A stretch of 64,000 nucleotides of DNA from Rubinisphaera italica (GCF_007859715.1 NZ_SJPG01000001.1:434001-498000); one strand, 5' to 3'. Numbered from the stretch's first letter, positions 24,995 to 35,221 are shown. Program-made: numbers and translations. The notes: a model not told the origin generated them from the letters alone.

Positions 24995-26285
24995 GTCTCG
25001 CACAATTCGTGTTGGCGCCCTGACGCGTGTTGAGGGAGAAGGGGCACTGCATGTCAGCTTGAACAACAATGTCATCGATCGTGTTGAGTTGAATATCTAT
25101 GAATCTCCGCGGTTTTTCGAAGCCTTTTTGCGGGGCCGCCCTCTGGAAGATGTCCCTGACTTAACTGCCAGAATTTGTGGAATCTGCCCTGTGGCCTATC
25201 AAATGAGTTCCGCATGTGCGATTGAGGCAGCTCTCGAAATTGAGATCCCAACCGAAATTCATCAACTTCGGAAGTTGCTCTACTGTGGAGAATGGATTGA
25301 AAGCCATTGCCTGCATATGCATTTGTTGCAGGCTCCTGATTTCTTTGGCTACTCCAGTGGACTGGAATTGGGAAAACACTTTCCTGACGAAATTAAACGG
25401 GGGCTCAGACTCAAGAAAATTGGTAATCAGATTCTCGAAGTCCTGGGGGGACGTTCGGTTCATCCTGTCAATGTCTGCATTGGAGGGTTTTATCGCACGC
25501 CTGCTCTCGACGAGTTGCAGAGTTTGATTCCTGAGCTGGAATGGGGACTTCAGGCAGCGATTGAGACGACTCATTGGATTTCCGGCTTCAACTTTCCAGA
25601 CTTTGTATGCAATTACGATTTGATCTCGATTAGCAACTCGAGTGAATATCCCTGGTTTGGAGATACCATGGGCTCAAGCAAAGGAGAGTCGTTCGATGTG
25701 AAAGAGTACGAGCAGGTGATCTGTGAATATCAGGTTCCGCATTCAACGGCCTTGCAGGCTCATAAAATAGAAAGTCAAACAAGTTGTCTGTTCGGACCGC
25801 TGGCTCGCATCAACCACAGTCGAGACAATTTCCACCCCAATGCTCGCGAACTTGCAGATCGTGTGAATATCCAATGGCCCTGTAACAATCCGTTTCAATC
25901 GATACTGGCACGTGGTTTGGAAGTCGTGCATGCATTCGAAGAAGCACTGGAGATCTGCAGGAACTATCAACGACCATCCGAATCGCGAATACCCTATCAA
26001 CCACGAGCCGCAGTTGGCATGGCCGCGACAGAAGCTCCTCGCGGCACTTTGTTTCACCGTTATGAAATTGACGATGCTGGCCTGATTCAACATGCGACGA
26101 TTATTCCTCCGACATCACAAAATCAGAAACAAATTGAAAACGACTTAAGGGATTATCTTCCCCCCTTACTATCGATGGAAGATGATCAGGTGGCTCAGGC
26201 ATGTGAGCGATTGATTCGATCCTACGATCCCTGCATCAGTTGTGCGACTCATTTCCTTAAACTCTCGATTGAACGTGTGGAGTAA
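24987..26285 (+). CDS. hydA: [NiFe] hydrogenase large subunit (group 3b-like, alpha)
   Basis: 432 residues from ATG 24987 (aaggagag 7 nt upstream). The NiFe ligands are present: RICGICPVAYQMSS (first CxxC) and DPCISCATHF near the C terminus (second CxxC plus His). Ten residues follow the His, the tail a maturation protease would remove. The motifs and the four-gene set HydB-HydG-HydD-HydA fit a cytoplasmic, bidirectional NAD(P)-linked group 3b enzyme. It could dispose of excess reductant as H2 under low oxygen or oxidise H2. Confidence 0.93.
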   Translation: MSESRTIRVGALTRVEGEGALHVSLNNNVIDRVELNIYESPRFFEAFLRGRPLEDVPDLTARICGICPVAYQMSSACAIEAALEIEIPTEIHQLRKLLYCGEWIESHCLHMHLLQAPDFFGYSSGLELGKHFPDEIKRGLRLKKIGNQILEVLGGRSVHPVNVCIGGFYRTPALDELQSLIPELEWGLQAAIETTHWISGFNFPDFVCNYDLISISNSSEYPWFGDTMGSSKGESFDVKEYEQVICEYQVPHSTALQAHKIESQTSCLFGPLARINHSRDNFHPNARELADRVNIQWPCNNPFQSILARGLEVVHAFEEALEICRNYQRPSESRIPYQPRAAVGMAATEAPRGTLFHRYEIDDAGLIQHATIIPPTSQNQKQIENDLRDYLPPLLSMEDDQVAQACERLIRSYDPCISCATHFLKLSIERVE

Positions 26286-26328
26286 TGAAAAGTCGCGAAA
26301 AATAAACATAGTGATTTGAGAAAATGTA

Positions 26329-26850
26329 ATGAGTGAAATTCGGAAACAATCTCGACAACCGACTATGCTGATCGCTGGACTTGGAAGTTCACATGGGGAT
26401 GATCAGTTCGGCTGGGAGGTCATCGATCGGCTGCAAGGGTGTGATGTGCGACTGAAGAAAATCACACATTCACAGGCTTTGCTCAATCATCTTGATACGA
26501 TTACACACCTGATCATTTGCGATGCCAATTCTGAAACCTCTCATGAGCCTGGCGAAATCGCCTGCTACACCTGGCCTCAATTACCGGAACTGCAACGAAT
26601 TCCTGCCAGTTCCCATGCTTCCAGTCTGACCGGGACACTGGAATTGGCTACGGAAACATTTCCGGATTTGATGAAGATTCATATCTGGACGGTGACAGGC
26701 AAGAACTGGGAACCGCTCAGTTCCATGAGCCCCCAGGTCTTATCAGCAGCCAAGGATGTTGCCGAGTTACTGCAGCGTAATGAAATTGAACCTCACACTC
26801 GGGGATTACAAAATCCTCAATTCAATAGAGTAGGTGAGTTTGATGCATGA
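26329..26850 (+). CDS. Hydrogenase maturation protease (HycI/HyaD family)
   Basis: 173 residues. The N terminus MLIAGLGSSHGDDQFGWEVI is the family signature, with acidic residues expected to bind nickel (Asp in GDDQFG, Glu/His further on; HASSLTGTLELA). It removes the C-terminal tail of the hydrogenase large subunit once nickel is inserted; the preceding gene encodes exactly such a tail. The stop overlaps the hypA start. Confidence 0.88.
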   Translation: MSEIRKQSRQPTMLIAGLGSSHGDDQFGWEVIDRLQGCDVRLKKITHSQALLNHLDTITHLIICDANSETSHEPGEIACYTWPQLPELQRIPASSHASSLTGTLELATETFPDLMKIHIWTVTGKNWEPLSSMSPQVLSAAKDVAELLQRNEIEPHTRGLQNPQFNRVGEFDA

Positions 26851-27202
26851 GTATTCAGTCGTTCGTTCATTGCTACGGCAGGTTCAAGAAATTGCTCGAT
26901 CAAACGGGGGAGGAGCGATTGAAATGATTCGACTCGCTGTAGGAGAGTTTTCCGGGGTCGAGTGCACTCTGGTTGAGTTAGCGTTTCGTGATCTGGCCCC
27001 CGAGAAAATCGGACGACAGGCTAAATTGGAAATCCAAAAAATTCCTCTTGAGGCAAAATGTGAGAATTGCCAGCAGAAGATCATCATTACGAATTATCAG
27101 TTTTGTTGTCCACGATGTAATTCACAACAGGTCCGGATTACTGCCGGAGATGAATTAACAATTATCGATATTGAATTGCGTGAAGTTGGAGTGAATGCAT
27201 GA
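26843..27202 (+). CDS. hypA: Hydrogenase nickel-incorporation protein HypA
   Basis: 119 residues starting MHEYSVVRSLL, the canonical nickel-binding MHE start; an upstream in-frame start at 26834 is less likely. The zinc site is made of CENCQQK and CCPRCNS (two CxxC pairs). HypA, with HypB, delivers nickel to the hydrogenase large subunit. It overlaps the protease gene by 8 bp and hypB by 4 bp. Confidence 0.92.
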   Translation: MHEYSVVRSLLRQVQEIARSNGGGAIEMIRLAVGEFSGVECTLVELAFRDLAPEKIGRQAKLEIQKIPLEAKCENCQQKIIITNYQFCCPRCNSQQVRITAGDELTIIDIELREVGVNA

Positions 27203-27858
27203 ATCAGACAATTACCGTAAACCGCGATCTGAAAGCTGATCTTAAAGAACAAGCGAATCGGTTTCGCCAACGAATGTCAGATCAGGGAACACTCGTTGTA
27301 AACCTTGTTTCATCGCCCGGAGCCGGGAAAACCAGTCTGCTTCAAAGAACGGCCACGAAAATCGGGGATGAGTATCGCCTGGCTGTGCTTGTTGGCGATT
27401 TGGCCACTGATCGTGATGCAGAACGGCTCAAGCCTTACGTTCCGGTACAGCAATTAACCACAGGGGGAGCATGCCACCTGGAAATCCCGCTGGTGGAAAG
27501 TGGATATGAGCGTTTGAATCAATCGGATCTCGATATTCTGTTCATAGAAAATGTGGGAAATTTAGTATGTCCAGCCTCCCACGATTTGGGTGAACATCTG
27601 CGGGTAACGCTTCTGAGTGTGACAGAGGGAGATGACAAGCCAGGAAAGTACCCGAAGATGTTTCGAACCAGTCAGGCAATGGTCATTACGAAATCTGATC
27701 TGCTGCCGTATGTTCCTTTTGACGTTTCCTCAGCTGTTGAGGATGCTCGGAGAATTCAACCTGAACTGGACTTTTTGACGACCAGTTCACAAACCCTGGC
27801 TGGAGTTGACGAATGGTGTGAATTCCTGGTCCGTCAACTTCGTAAGATTCAGAAATAA
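27199..27858 (+). CDS. hypB: Hydrogenase nickel-incorporation GTPase HypB
   Basis: 219 residues. Walker A in SSPGAGKTSLLQRT, switch and metal region GGACHLEIPLVE (Cys/His of the GTPase-domain metal site), DILFIENVGNLVCPAS, and KSDLLPYV (NKxD-like). The N-terminal His-rich nickel-storage stretch and the CxxCGC motif of E. coli HypB are absent, as in many shorter homologues. It powers nickel transfer with HypA. Confidence 0.93.
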   Translation: MNQTITVNRDLKADLKEQANRFRQRMSDQGTLVVNLVSSPGAGKTSLLQRTATKIGDEYRLAVLVGDLATDRDAERLKPYVPVQQLTTGGACHLEIPLVESGYERLNQSDLDILFIENVGNLVCPASHDLGEHLRVTLLSVTEGDDKPGKYPKMFRTSQAMVITKSDLLPYVPFDVSSAVEDARRIQPELDFLTTSSQTLAGVDEWCEFLVRQLRKIQK

Positions 27859-27875
27859 TTAAATAAGCAACATCG

Positions 27876-30194
27876 ATGTTATCTCCTGATTCAACACTTC
27901 AGAACGTTGTCGCTCATCGAATCATCCTGAATGGAATCGTTCAGGGGATCGGGATGCGCCCAGCCGTTGCTCGATTAGCTCAAATGCATCATCTGAGTGG
28001 CTCTGTGAGTAACCAACTGACTGGTTTGTTGATCGTGGTTGAAGGATCACCGTCAGATGTGGATGAATTTCGCGATCAGCTTTCTTCACATTTCCCGACA
28101 GACGCAAAGATTACAAGTCGTCAGGAAATCAAATGTGAAGCAACCGGAAATACGGAGTTCCGCATTCTTGAAAGTATTGCAACCGGCCGGTTAGAGACAA
28201 TTCTTCCAGCTGACTTGGCAACATGTGACCAATGTCAACACGAATACTCGTCGCCGGATGATGCCCGATATCGCTATCCGATGATTTCCTGTACCAGTTG
28301 CGGGCCGCGGTATTCGATTATTAAACGGATGCCTTTTGAGCGAGAGCAATCGAGTCTGAAAGATTATGATCTCTGCGTCAATTGCCGAGAGGATTATACG
28401 AATTCATCTTCACGTCGTTTCCATGCACAGACAATTGCCTGTCAAGATTGCGGCCCGAAATACTGGTACGAAAAATCAGGACAATTTGTCGAACTTAATT
28501 ATGATATGATGATTCAACTTGCGGTAGAGGATATCAAGAGAGGAGACATTGTCGGTTTATGTGGTGTAGGCGGTTACCAGTTACTGGTGGATGGTACGAA
28601 TTTAGCTGCTGTTCAACGATTACGACAGAGAAAGAAGAGGGAATCGAAACCTTTTGCGGTCATGGTTCAATCGCTCAATGCAGCCGAACACCTTGCCAGT
28701 TTGAATCAGATTGAACGGGAGATATTGGCGGATAGCCGTAATCCGATTGTTTTGTTGAATCAACTCGCCAGGAACAGATTGGCTCGAGAGGTGACAGGTC
28801 CTGTAGGGACAATAGGCGTGATGCTTCCGACCACTCCTGTCCACCAGGAATTGTGTCGTCTTGTGAATGTCCCGTTGATCGTGACAAGCGGAAATGTCGA
28901 AGGCAAGCCAATCGAGAGCGTCCCGTCCAAGGCTCGGTCGGAACTGGCTGATATCGCTGATTGTTTTCTCCATCACAATCGAGAAATTGTCAGGCCGATT
29001 GACGATAGCGTCGTTCGTATTGCCAGCGGACAACAGGTCACCATCCGTTGCGGTCGTGGGCTATCCCCTTTGAAACTCCCGATTTCTACCCAGATGCAAA
29101 TCCTCGCTGTTGGCGGAGAACAAAAGAATGCAATCGCGTTCTCGAATGGATCTCAATCAATTTTGAGCCCTCATATTGGTGATCTCAATACACTGGAAAA
29201 CCGAACATACTTCGAACAGCAAATTGCAGAACTGCAGACTCTGTATCAAATGGATCCCGAATACATCGTTCACGATCTTCACCAGGAATATTATTCCACC
29301 AAATGGGCGACTCGTCAGGGGAAGCCGCTCATCGGTGTTCAACATCATCATGCGCACATTGTTTCAGGAATGCTTGAGCATAATTTGTTAGACGAGAACG
29401 TTTTAGGGCTTGCTTTTGATGGAACCGGGCTGGGAGATGATGCAACGGTCTGGGGAGGTGAATTCCTGCTGACCACTGCAGTTGACTACATCCGGGTTGG
29501 AAATATCGCCCCTTTCTCACTTCCGGGGGGGGACGCTGCAATTCTCAGTCCCTGGCGTATTGCGATTTCGTTGCTGGAATCGGCAATGGAAGCAGAAGCC
29601 GCAAGTAAGATTGGACGTCAGATATTCCCTGACAATAGTGCAGAGAATATCCTTCAAATAACAGGCAGACAACATCTTTCACCGCGGACTTCGAGTATGG
29701 GACGTTTGTTCGATGGAATCACTGCACTGATCACTCGTCGTACGGAATCGAGCTATGAAGGTCAGTTTCCCATGATTCTGGAAGCCTTAGCTCAGAATTG
29801 TGATTCCGTACAGACACCTTATCGATTTAAGGTATCTACTGTTGATCACAGAATTCAACTCGAATGGAAAACTGCGATTCGACAAATCGTACATGATATT
29901 GACGCAGGCACTGCACCTGCGGTTATCGCTTGTCGATTTCATCGTGGACTGGTTCAGGGAATTCGAAAAATGTGTCGTCTTTTCCCCGACTATCCTATCG
30001 TACTCTCAGGAGGTTGTTTTCAGAATCGAATCTTACTGGAGACATTGCGTAGAGAACTGGAACAGGATCATCGGAATGTTTTTTGTCCTGTCTCTATTCC
30101 GCTGAATGACGCAGGCCTGGCAGCGGGTCAATTAGCAATAGCGGTCGCGAGACTGACTCGAAATGCAGATCACAATTCGGTAGGAGCAGTCTAA
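27876..30194 (+). CDS. hypF: Carbamoyltransferase HypF
   Basis: 772 residues with the full HypF layout: acylphosphatase domain (GIVQGIGMRPAVARLAQ), two zinc fingers (CDQCQHEY/CTSCGPRY and CVNCREDY/CQDCGPKY), a YrdC-like domain (about 220-400; KRRESKPFAVM-like KRESKPFAVMV) and a Kae1-like carbamoyl-transfer domain (HHHAHI, AFDGTGLGDDATVWGGEFLL, LSGGCFQNRILLE). It makes the cyanide ligand precursor from carbamoyl phosphate with HypE. Adjacent to hypC with an overlapping stop/start. Confidence 0.95.
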   Translation: MLSPDSTLQNVVAHRIILNGIVQGIGMRPAVARLAQMHHLSGSVSNQLTGLLIVVEGSPSDVDEFRDQLSSHFPTDAKITSRQEIKCEATGNTEFRILESIATGRLETILPADLATCDQCQHEYSSPDDARYRYPMISCTSCGPRYSIIKRMPFEREQSSLKDYDLCVNCREDYTNSSSRRFHAQTIACQDCGPKYWYEKSGQFVELNYDMMIQLAVEDIKRGDIVGLCGVGGYQLLVDGTNLAAVQRLRQRKKRESKPFAVMVQSLNAAEHLASLNQIEREILADSRNPIVLLNQLARNRLAREVTGPVGTIGVMLPTTPVHQELCRLVNVPLIVTSGNVEGKPIESVPSKARSELADIADCFLHHNREIVRPIDDSVVRIASGQQVTIRCGRGLSPLKLPISTQMQILAVGGEQKNAIAFSNGSQSILSPHIGDLNTLENRTYFEQQIAELQTLYQMDPEYIVHDLHQEYYSTKWATRQGKPLIGVQHHHAHIVSGMLEHNLLDENVLGLAFDGTGLGDDATVWGGEFLLTTAVDYIRVGNIAPFSLPGGDAAILSPWRIAISLLESAMEAEAASKIGRQIFPDNSAENILQITGRQHLSPRTSSMGRLFDGITALITRRTESSYEGQFPMILEALAQNCDSVQTPYRFKVSTVDHRIQLEWKTAIRQIVHDIDAGTAPAVIACRFHRGLVQGIRKMCRLFPDYPIVLSGGCFQNRILLETLRRELEQDHRNVFCPVSIPLNDAGLAAGQLAIAVARLTRNADHNSVGAV

Positions 30195-30454
30195 TGTGCC
30201 TGGGAATTCCTGGACGTGTGACTCGCTGGCTAGACCAGGATCCACTATTTGCGAAAGCGGAGGTTGACTTCGGTGGTCTGAAAAAGGTCTGTCATTTCGC
30301 CTGCGTTCCTGATGCAGAGATTGGAGATTTTGTGATTGTCCATGCCGGGATCGCGATCACACAAATCTCCGCAGAGCAAGCAGCACTCATCGAGACCGAT
30401 CTTTCAGGTCTCGATCCCTCGGACAAAATTCAAGAGGAAGGAACAAGCGGATGA
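30194..30454 (+). CDS. hypC: Hydrogenase assembly chaperone HypC
   Basis: 86 residues beginning MCLGIPGRVTRW, with the essential Cys2, and the OB-fold-like core ending DFVIVHAGIAITQISAEQA. It forms the HypCD complex that builds the Fe(CN)2CO unit and hands it to the large subunit. It overlaps hypF by one base and hypD by four. Confidence 0.95.
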   Translation: MCLGIPGRVTRWLDQDPLFAKAEVDFGGLKKVCHFACVPDAEIGDFVIVHAGIAITQISAEQAALIETDLSGLDPSDKIQEEGTSG

Positions 30455-31578
30455 AGTATCTGACGGAATATCGAAATCCGCAAACAGCCAGGAATCTCGT
30501 ATCTGAAATTCGAAAACAGGCGACGCAGCGCTGGCGGATTATGGAGGTCTGCGGCGGGCAGACTCATAATCTACTCAAGTACGGTATTGAATCTGAATTG
30601 ACTGGCGTGGTGGAATTGATTCACGGCCCCGGATGCCCGGTATGCGTCACACCGGCTGAGATCATCGACATCGCACAACAGATTTCTCTGCAGCCATCGA
30701 CCATACTGACTACATTTGGGGATATGCTTCGAGTTCCCGGAACTGCACAGTCGTTGAATCAAACCCGAGCGAGCGGCGGTGATGTGCGGATAGTTTACAG
30801 CCCGGTTGATGCCGTAGAACTCGCACGCCTGAATCCGGATCTGGATGTCGTATTTCTGGGCGTGGGTTTTGAAACGACCGCTCCTTCAACGGCGTTGGCA
30901 GTCCTGCAGGCGGAACAATTACGACTGGATAATTTCAGCGTTCTGGTTTCCCATGTTCGTGTTTTGCCTGCGATGCGAATCATACTTGAATCTTCAAAGT
31001 CGCGTTTGCAGGGATTCCTGGCTGCCGGTCACGTTTGCACCATTACGGGCCTGGAAGAGTATCAGGATTTAGTGGATACCTATGAAGTACCTGTCGTCAT
31101 CACAGGCTTTGAACCGATTGATCTGCTACAGGGAATTCAGTCATGCGTGCATATGCTGGAGCAAGGAAAACCTCGGCTACTGAACTGCTATCCCCGATCG
31201 GTGAAGCATGGTGGTAATGTCAATGCCATGAAATTGATTGACGAAGTTTATCAAATCGTTGATCAATCCTGGAGGGGAATTGGAATCATTCCCGCAGGCG
31301 GTCTCTCATTGAAACCAAACTATCGAAAATATGACGCCTGGAGTCGCTTTGTTGGGAGTCGTTCTCCAGTCAATCAGAACGAAACGGTATGCCAGAGTGC
31401 GGAAGTGTTACAAGGGCTTATCAAGCCGCCGGAATGCAGTGCCTATGGAAAGTCATGCAAACCCGCCCACCCACTCGGGGCGCCGATGGTCTCCTCGGAA
31501 GGAGCCTGTGCTGCTTATTACCGTTACCGAATTAACAACGAGCCCCAGTCAGAAAAGGCTCCATTGATCGATGGATAA
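30451..31578 (+). CDS. hypD: Hydrogenase iron-ligand assembly protein HypD
   Basis: 375 residues. Conserved elements: MEVCGGQTHNLLKYGI, HGPGCPVCVTP, VGFETTAPSTA, GHVCTITG, and the C-terminal cysteine cluster region (CSAYGKSCKP, EGACAAYYRY) that binds the 4Fe-4S centre. HypD carries iron during attachment of CN and CO. Overlaps hypC by 4 bp and hypE by one base. Confidence 0.95.
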   Translation: MKYLTEYRNPQTARNLVSEIRKQATQRWRIMEVCGGQTHNLLKYGIESELTGVVELIHGPGCPVCVTPAEIIDIAQQISLQPSTILTTFGDMLRVPGTAQSLNQTRASGGDVRIVYSPVDAVELARLNPDLDVVFLGVGFETTAPSTALAVLQAEQLRLDNFSVLVSHVRVLPAMRIILESSKSRLQGFLAAGHVCTITGLEEYQDLVDTYEVPVVITGFEPIDLLQGIQSCVHMLEQGKPRLLNCYPRSVKHGGNVNAMKLIDEVYQIVDQSWRGIGIIPAGGLSLKPNYRKYDAWSRFVGSRSPVNQNETVCQSAEVLQGLIKPPECSAYGKSCKPAHPLGAPMVSSEGACAAYYRYRINNEPQSEKAPLIDG

Positions 31579-32636
31579 TGGACTTACTTAAGATGCAATT
31601 GAACGAAAATTGTCCCATTCCTCTTTCCGGATCTCACGGGTTAGTGACCCTCGCCCATGGCGAAGGCGGACTGTTGTCGCGGGAGTTGATTCGGGACCAT
31701 ATGCAGGTCATTCTGTCAGATCCCACCTTAAACGTTTCTGGAGATGCGGCCTGCCTGAGCCTCAATAGTTCGTCAATCATGATGACCACTGATTCCTATG
31801 TGGTCTCACCACTATTTTTTCCGGGTGGAGATATCGGCTCTCTGGCGGTCTACGGAACCGTTAACGACCTGCTCGTGAGCGGTGCAATTCCTTATTGCAT
31901 AAGTTTGGGAATTATCATTGAAGAGGGGTTTCCAATTGCAACCTTGGATCGCATCCTGAAGAGCGTGAGGAATGCCTGTGAAAGATGTAGTGTCTTTGTA
32001 TCAACGGGTGACACGAAAGTTGTTCCGCGGGGCCAATGTGATCAGATCTACTTAAACACGACAGGAGTCGGGATAGCCGGTCCTGTTGTGCCACCGGGAC
32101 CTCAGGCCATTCAACCTGGTGATGAAATTCTGGTGACCGGACCAATTGGTCAGCATGGCATTGCGATCCTTTCTGCCCGAGAAAATTTACAGTTTGAGCC
32201 AGAACCCACCAGTGACGTGAACAGCCTGGCAAATGAAATCAATGCCATCAAGGGGCATATGGAGCAGGTTCGCTCACTCCGGGATGCCACGCGGGGAGGA
32301 GTCTCGGCTGTTTTACACGAGTGGGCTGAGGCTGCTCAATGCACTTTCACAATCATGGAGAATCAATTACCGATCTCCCCGGAAGTACAGGCAGCCTGTG
32401 AATTGCTCGGCCTGAATCCCCTTCATATTGCATGTGAAGGGACAATGGTGATTGCGGCAGCTTCGGGACAGGGGCCTTTAATACTGGAGTCACTGCAGGC
32501 AACTGGTAATCGTGATGCCGCAATCATTGGGACTGCTCGGTCACGTCAGAATGCTCCCGTCACCATAAAAAATCTCTTCGATCGTGAACTTCCAATCGAT
32601 GAACCTATGGGGGCACCGCTACCTCGAATCTGTTGA
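31578..32636 (+). CDS. hypE: Carbamoyl dehydratase HypE
   Basis: 352 residues of the AIR-synthase-like fold (LAHGEGGLLSRELI, DSYVVSPLFFPGGDIGSLAV, GDTKVVPRG, RDATRGGVSAVL). The C terminus is PLPRIC, the Cys that accepts the carbamoyl group and becomes thiocyanate. With HypF it makes the cyanide ligands. Last gene of the hydrogenase maturation set; a 110-bp gap with a new ribosome site (aaggagc) precedes ppsA. Confidence 0.95.
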   Translation: MDLLKMQLNENCPIPLSGSHGLVTLAHGEGGLLSRELIRDHMQVILSDPTLNVSGDAACLSLNSSSIMMTTDSYVVSPLFFPGGDIGSLAVYGTVNDLLVSGAIPYCISLGIIIEEGFPIATLDRILKSVRNACERCSVFVSTGDTKVVPRGQCDQIYLNTTGVGIAGPVVPPGPQAIQPGDEILVTGPIGQHGIAILSARENLQFEPEPTSDVNSLANEINAIKGHMEQVRSLRDATRGGVSAVLHEWAEAAQCTFTIMENQLPISPEVQAACELLGLNPLHIACEGTMVIAAASGQGPLILESLQATGNRDAAIIGTARSRQNAPVTIKNLFDRELPIDEPMGAPLPRIC

Positions 32637-32749
32637 AATTCTTCTCCGAAACTTAGGAACTACTCCGAACAATAACGAACCAATTTTCGGTACGGATGTA
32701 TTTAAGGCTGTTACCGGTTCAGTTCAAACCACACTAAGGAGCTAACAAG

Positions 32750-35167
32750 ATGTCTGATGCAGTAAAAGGGACTTCTGAATATATCCGTTGGTTCAACGAC
32801 ATTTCGATAGACGATATTGCATCGGTCGGTGGAAAAAATGCTTCACTTGGTGAAATGTATCAGTCGCTGACCGACCAGGGGATACTGGTTCCTAACGGTT
32901 TTGCAGTCACTGCTCAGGCCTATCACGATTTTCTCTCTGTGACTGGCGTGGATCAGAAGATCAGATCCATTCTTGCAGATCTGGATACCAGTGACATGGA
33001 GAACTTACAGCAGCGTGGCCACGCCGTGAGACAAGCCATTCTCTCAGTCACAATGCCCGACAGTTTGCAACAGCAAATCATCACCGAATACGAAACGTTG
33101 TGTGGCGAAACCATTGACATCGATGTCGCGGTCCGCAGTAGTGCGACTGCGGAAGATTTGCCCGATGCCAGTTTTGCCGGACAACAGGAAACCATGCTCA
33201 ATGTTCGCGGAGCCGGAGTTTTACTGGAAACATGCCGTCGCTGTTTTGCCTCCTTATTCACGGATCGTGCTATTTCTTATCGTCAGGAAAGAGATTTTGA
33301 TCATTTCACAATCGGACTTTCGATTGGTGTTCAACTGATGGTTCGTTCGGATCTTGCTTATTCCGGCGTTATGTTTTCGATTGATACCGAAACCGGATTT
33401 CCAGATGCCGTTCTTATCAACGCCGCTTATGGCTTGGGAGAGAATGTTGTTCAAGGTTCTGTCAATCCTGATGAATTTTATGTTTTCAAGACAACTCTCC
33501 TGAAAGATCCTGAATGTCGTCCCATTCTCCAACGTCGCCTCGGGACAAAAGAATTCAAACTGATTTACGATCTCGGTGGCACAAGGATGACAAAGAACGT
33601 TCCTGTCTCCCTGGAAGATCGTCGACGATTTTGCATTCCTGATGAGGACCTGCTGCTCCTGGCACGATGGGCCTGCGTGATCGAAGATCACTACTCTCAA
33701 AAGAAAGGTCAGCTTTGTCCAATGGATATTGAATGGGCTAAGGATGGGCTGACAGGAAAAATGTATATCGTTCAGGCACGGCCAGAAACGGTTCAGTCTC
33801 AGAAGATAAAAAATGTGTTGGAGACATTTGAACTTAATAACCGAAGTCAGGTTCTCGTTACCGGACGTGCAGTCGGAGAACGAATTGCTAAAGGCCCCGT
33901 TCGGATTATCGATTCTCCACTTGGGCTCAAGCAGTTTCAGCCAGGAGAAATCCTTGTCACTGATAAAACAGATCCCGATTGGGAACCGACGATGAAGAAA
34001 GCAGCGGCGATTGTTACGAATCGTGGCGGGCGGACTTGTCATGCCGCCATCGTCAGTCGGGAATTAGGTCTTCCCGCAATCGTGGGAACTGAAACAGGCA
34101 CAGAGCTTCTTCAGACTGGTCAACCAGTCACCGTCTGTTGTGCCGAAGGAGATGCCGGCTTCGTCTATGAAGGATTACTGGATTATGAGCAGAAGTCCGT
34201 TGAACTGAGTGAGGTCAGTCGGACCAGGACAAAGATTATGATGAACCTGGCCAACCCCGATCAGGCATTTCGGCTTTCCTTCTTGCCAAATGATGGAGTT
34301 GGCCTGGCCCGGGTCGAGTTTATCATCAACCATTCCATAAAAATTCATCCACTCGCACTGCTGGATTACGATCAACTGGCGGATATCAAAATCAGGGAAA
34401 TGATCGATGAGATTACAGTTGGATATGAGGACAAGCCGGAATTCTTTGTCGAGAAACTAGCCGAAGGGGTCGCGATGATTGCGGCTGCGTTCTATCCCAA
34501 AGAAGTCATTTTGAGGATGAGTGATTTCAAAACAAATGAGTATGCAAATCTGGTAGGCGGTAAACCTTATGAACCGACCGAAGAGAATCCGATGATCGGT
34601 TTCCGGGGAGCTTCCCGCTATTACGATGACCGTTATCGGGCTGGCTTCGCACTCGAATGCCGGGCGATTCACCGGGTCCGAGAAGTTATGGGATTACATA
34701 ATCTCAAAGTCATGATTCCGTTTTGTCGAACTGTTGAGGAAGGCCGACGGGTGATTTCCGAAATGGAAAGTCATGGACTCGTTCAGGGCGAAAATGGTCT
34801 GGAAGTTTATGTGATGTGTGAGATCCCCAGCAATGTCATCATCGCCGAACAATTTGCAGAAGTCTTTGATGGTTTTTCAATTGGATCCAACGATTTGACA
34901 CAACTGACATTGGGAGTGGATCGCGATTCTGAAATTGTCGCCCATCTATTCGACGAGCGGAATCCAGCTGTGAAAAAGATGATTACTGAGGTGATTAGCA
35001 AAGCGAAATCCGCGAATAAGAAAATTGGAATCTGTGGGCAGGCCCCAAGTGATTATCCCGAGTTCGCAAAATTCCTGATTGATGAAGGTATCGACAGTAT
35101 CTCACTCAATCCCGATACAATCATCAAGACAACATTACTGGTTGCCGAACATGAAGCGAAACAATAA
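32750..35167 (+). CDS. ppsA: Phosphoenolpyruvate synthase
   Basis: 805 residues. N-terminal PEP/pyruvate-binding ATP-grasp domain (VGGKNASLGEM, AVRSSATAEDLPDASFAGQQ), mobile phosphohistidine domain with catalytic His in GGRTCHAAIVSRELGLPAIV, and C-terminal PEP/pyruvate barrel (NEYANLVGG, GFRGASRYY, CEIPSNVI, SIGSNDLTQLTLGVDRD). It makes PEP from pyruvate and ATP, giving AMP and phosphate. Own ribosome site aaggagc. ppsA genes often sit in low-oxygen survival clusters next to USP and N-ATPase genes, as here. Confidence 0.95.
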   Translation: MSDAVKGTSEYIRWFNDISIDDIASVGGKNASLGEMYQSLTDQGILVPNGFAVTAQAYHDFLSVTGVDQKIRSILADLDTSDMENLQQRGHAVRQAILSVTMPDSLQQQIITEYETLCGETIDIDVAVRSSATAEDLPDASFAGQQETMLNVRGAGVLLETCRRCFASLFTDRAISYRQERDFDHFTIGLSIGVQLMVRSDLAYSGVMFSIDTETGFPDAVLINAAYGLGENVVQGSVNPDEFYVFKTTLLKDPECRPILQRRLGTKEFKLIYDLGGTRMTKNVPVSLEDRRRFCIPDEDLLLLARWACVIEDHYSQKKGQLCPMDIEWAKDGLTGKMYIVQARPETVQSQKIKNVLETFELNNRSQVLVTGRAVGERIAKGPVRIIDSPLGLKQFQPGEILVTDKTDPDWEPTMKKAAAIVTNRGGRTCHAAIVSRELGLPAIVGTETGTELLQTGQPVTVCCAEGDAGFVYEGLLDYEQKSVELSEVSRTRTKIMMNLANPDQAFRLSFLPNDGVGLARVEFIINHSIKIHPLALLDYDQLADIKIREMIDEITVGYEDKPEFFVEKLAEGVAMIAAAFYPKEVILRMSDFKTNEYANLVGGKPYEPTEENPMIGFRGASRYYDDRYRAGFALECRAIHRVREVMGLHNLKVMIPFCRTVEEGRRVISEMESHGLVQGENGLEVYVMCEIPSNVIIAEQFAEVFDGFSIGSNDLTQLTLGVDRDSEIVAHLFDERNPAVKKMITEVISKAKSANKKIGICGQAPSDYPEFAKFLIDEGIDSISLNPDTIIKTTLLVAEHEAKQ

Positions 35168-35221
35168 TGAACTGGAGCAAATTGATGAATAATCCAACTG
35201 CAGAATTTATTGAAAATGGGA

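Noticed and set aside
33254..34042. 262-codon minus-strand frame inside ppsA
   Set aside because: It is a shadow of the PEP synthase frame, whose domains and catalytic His are unmistakable.
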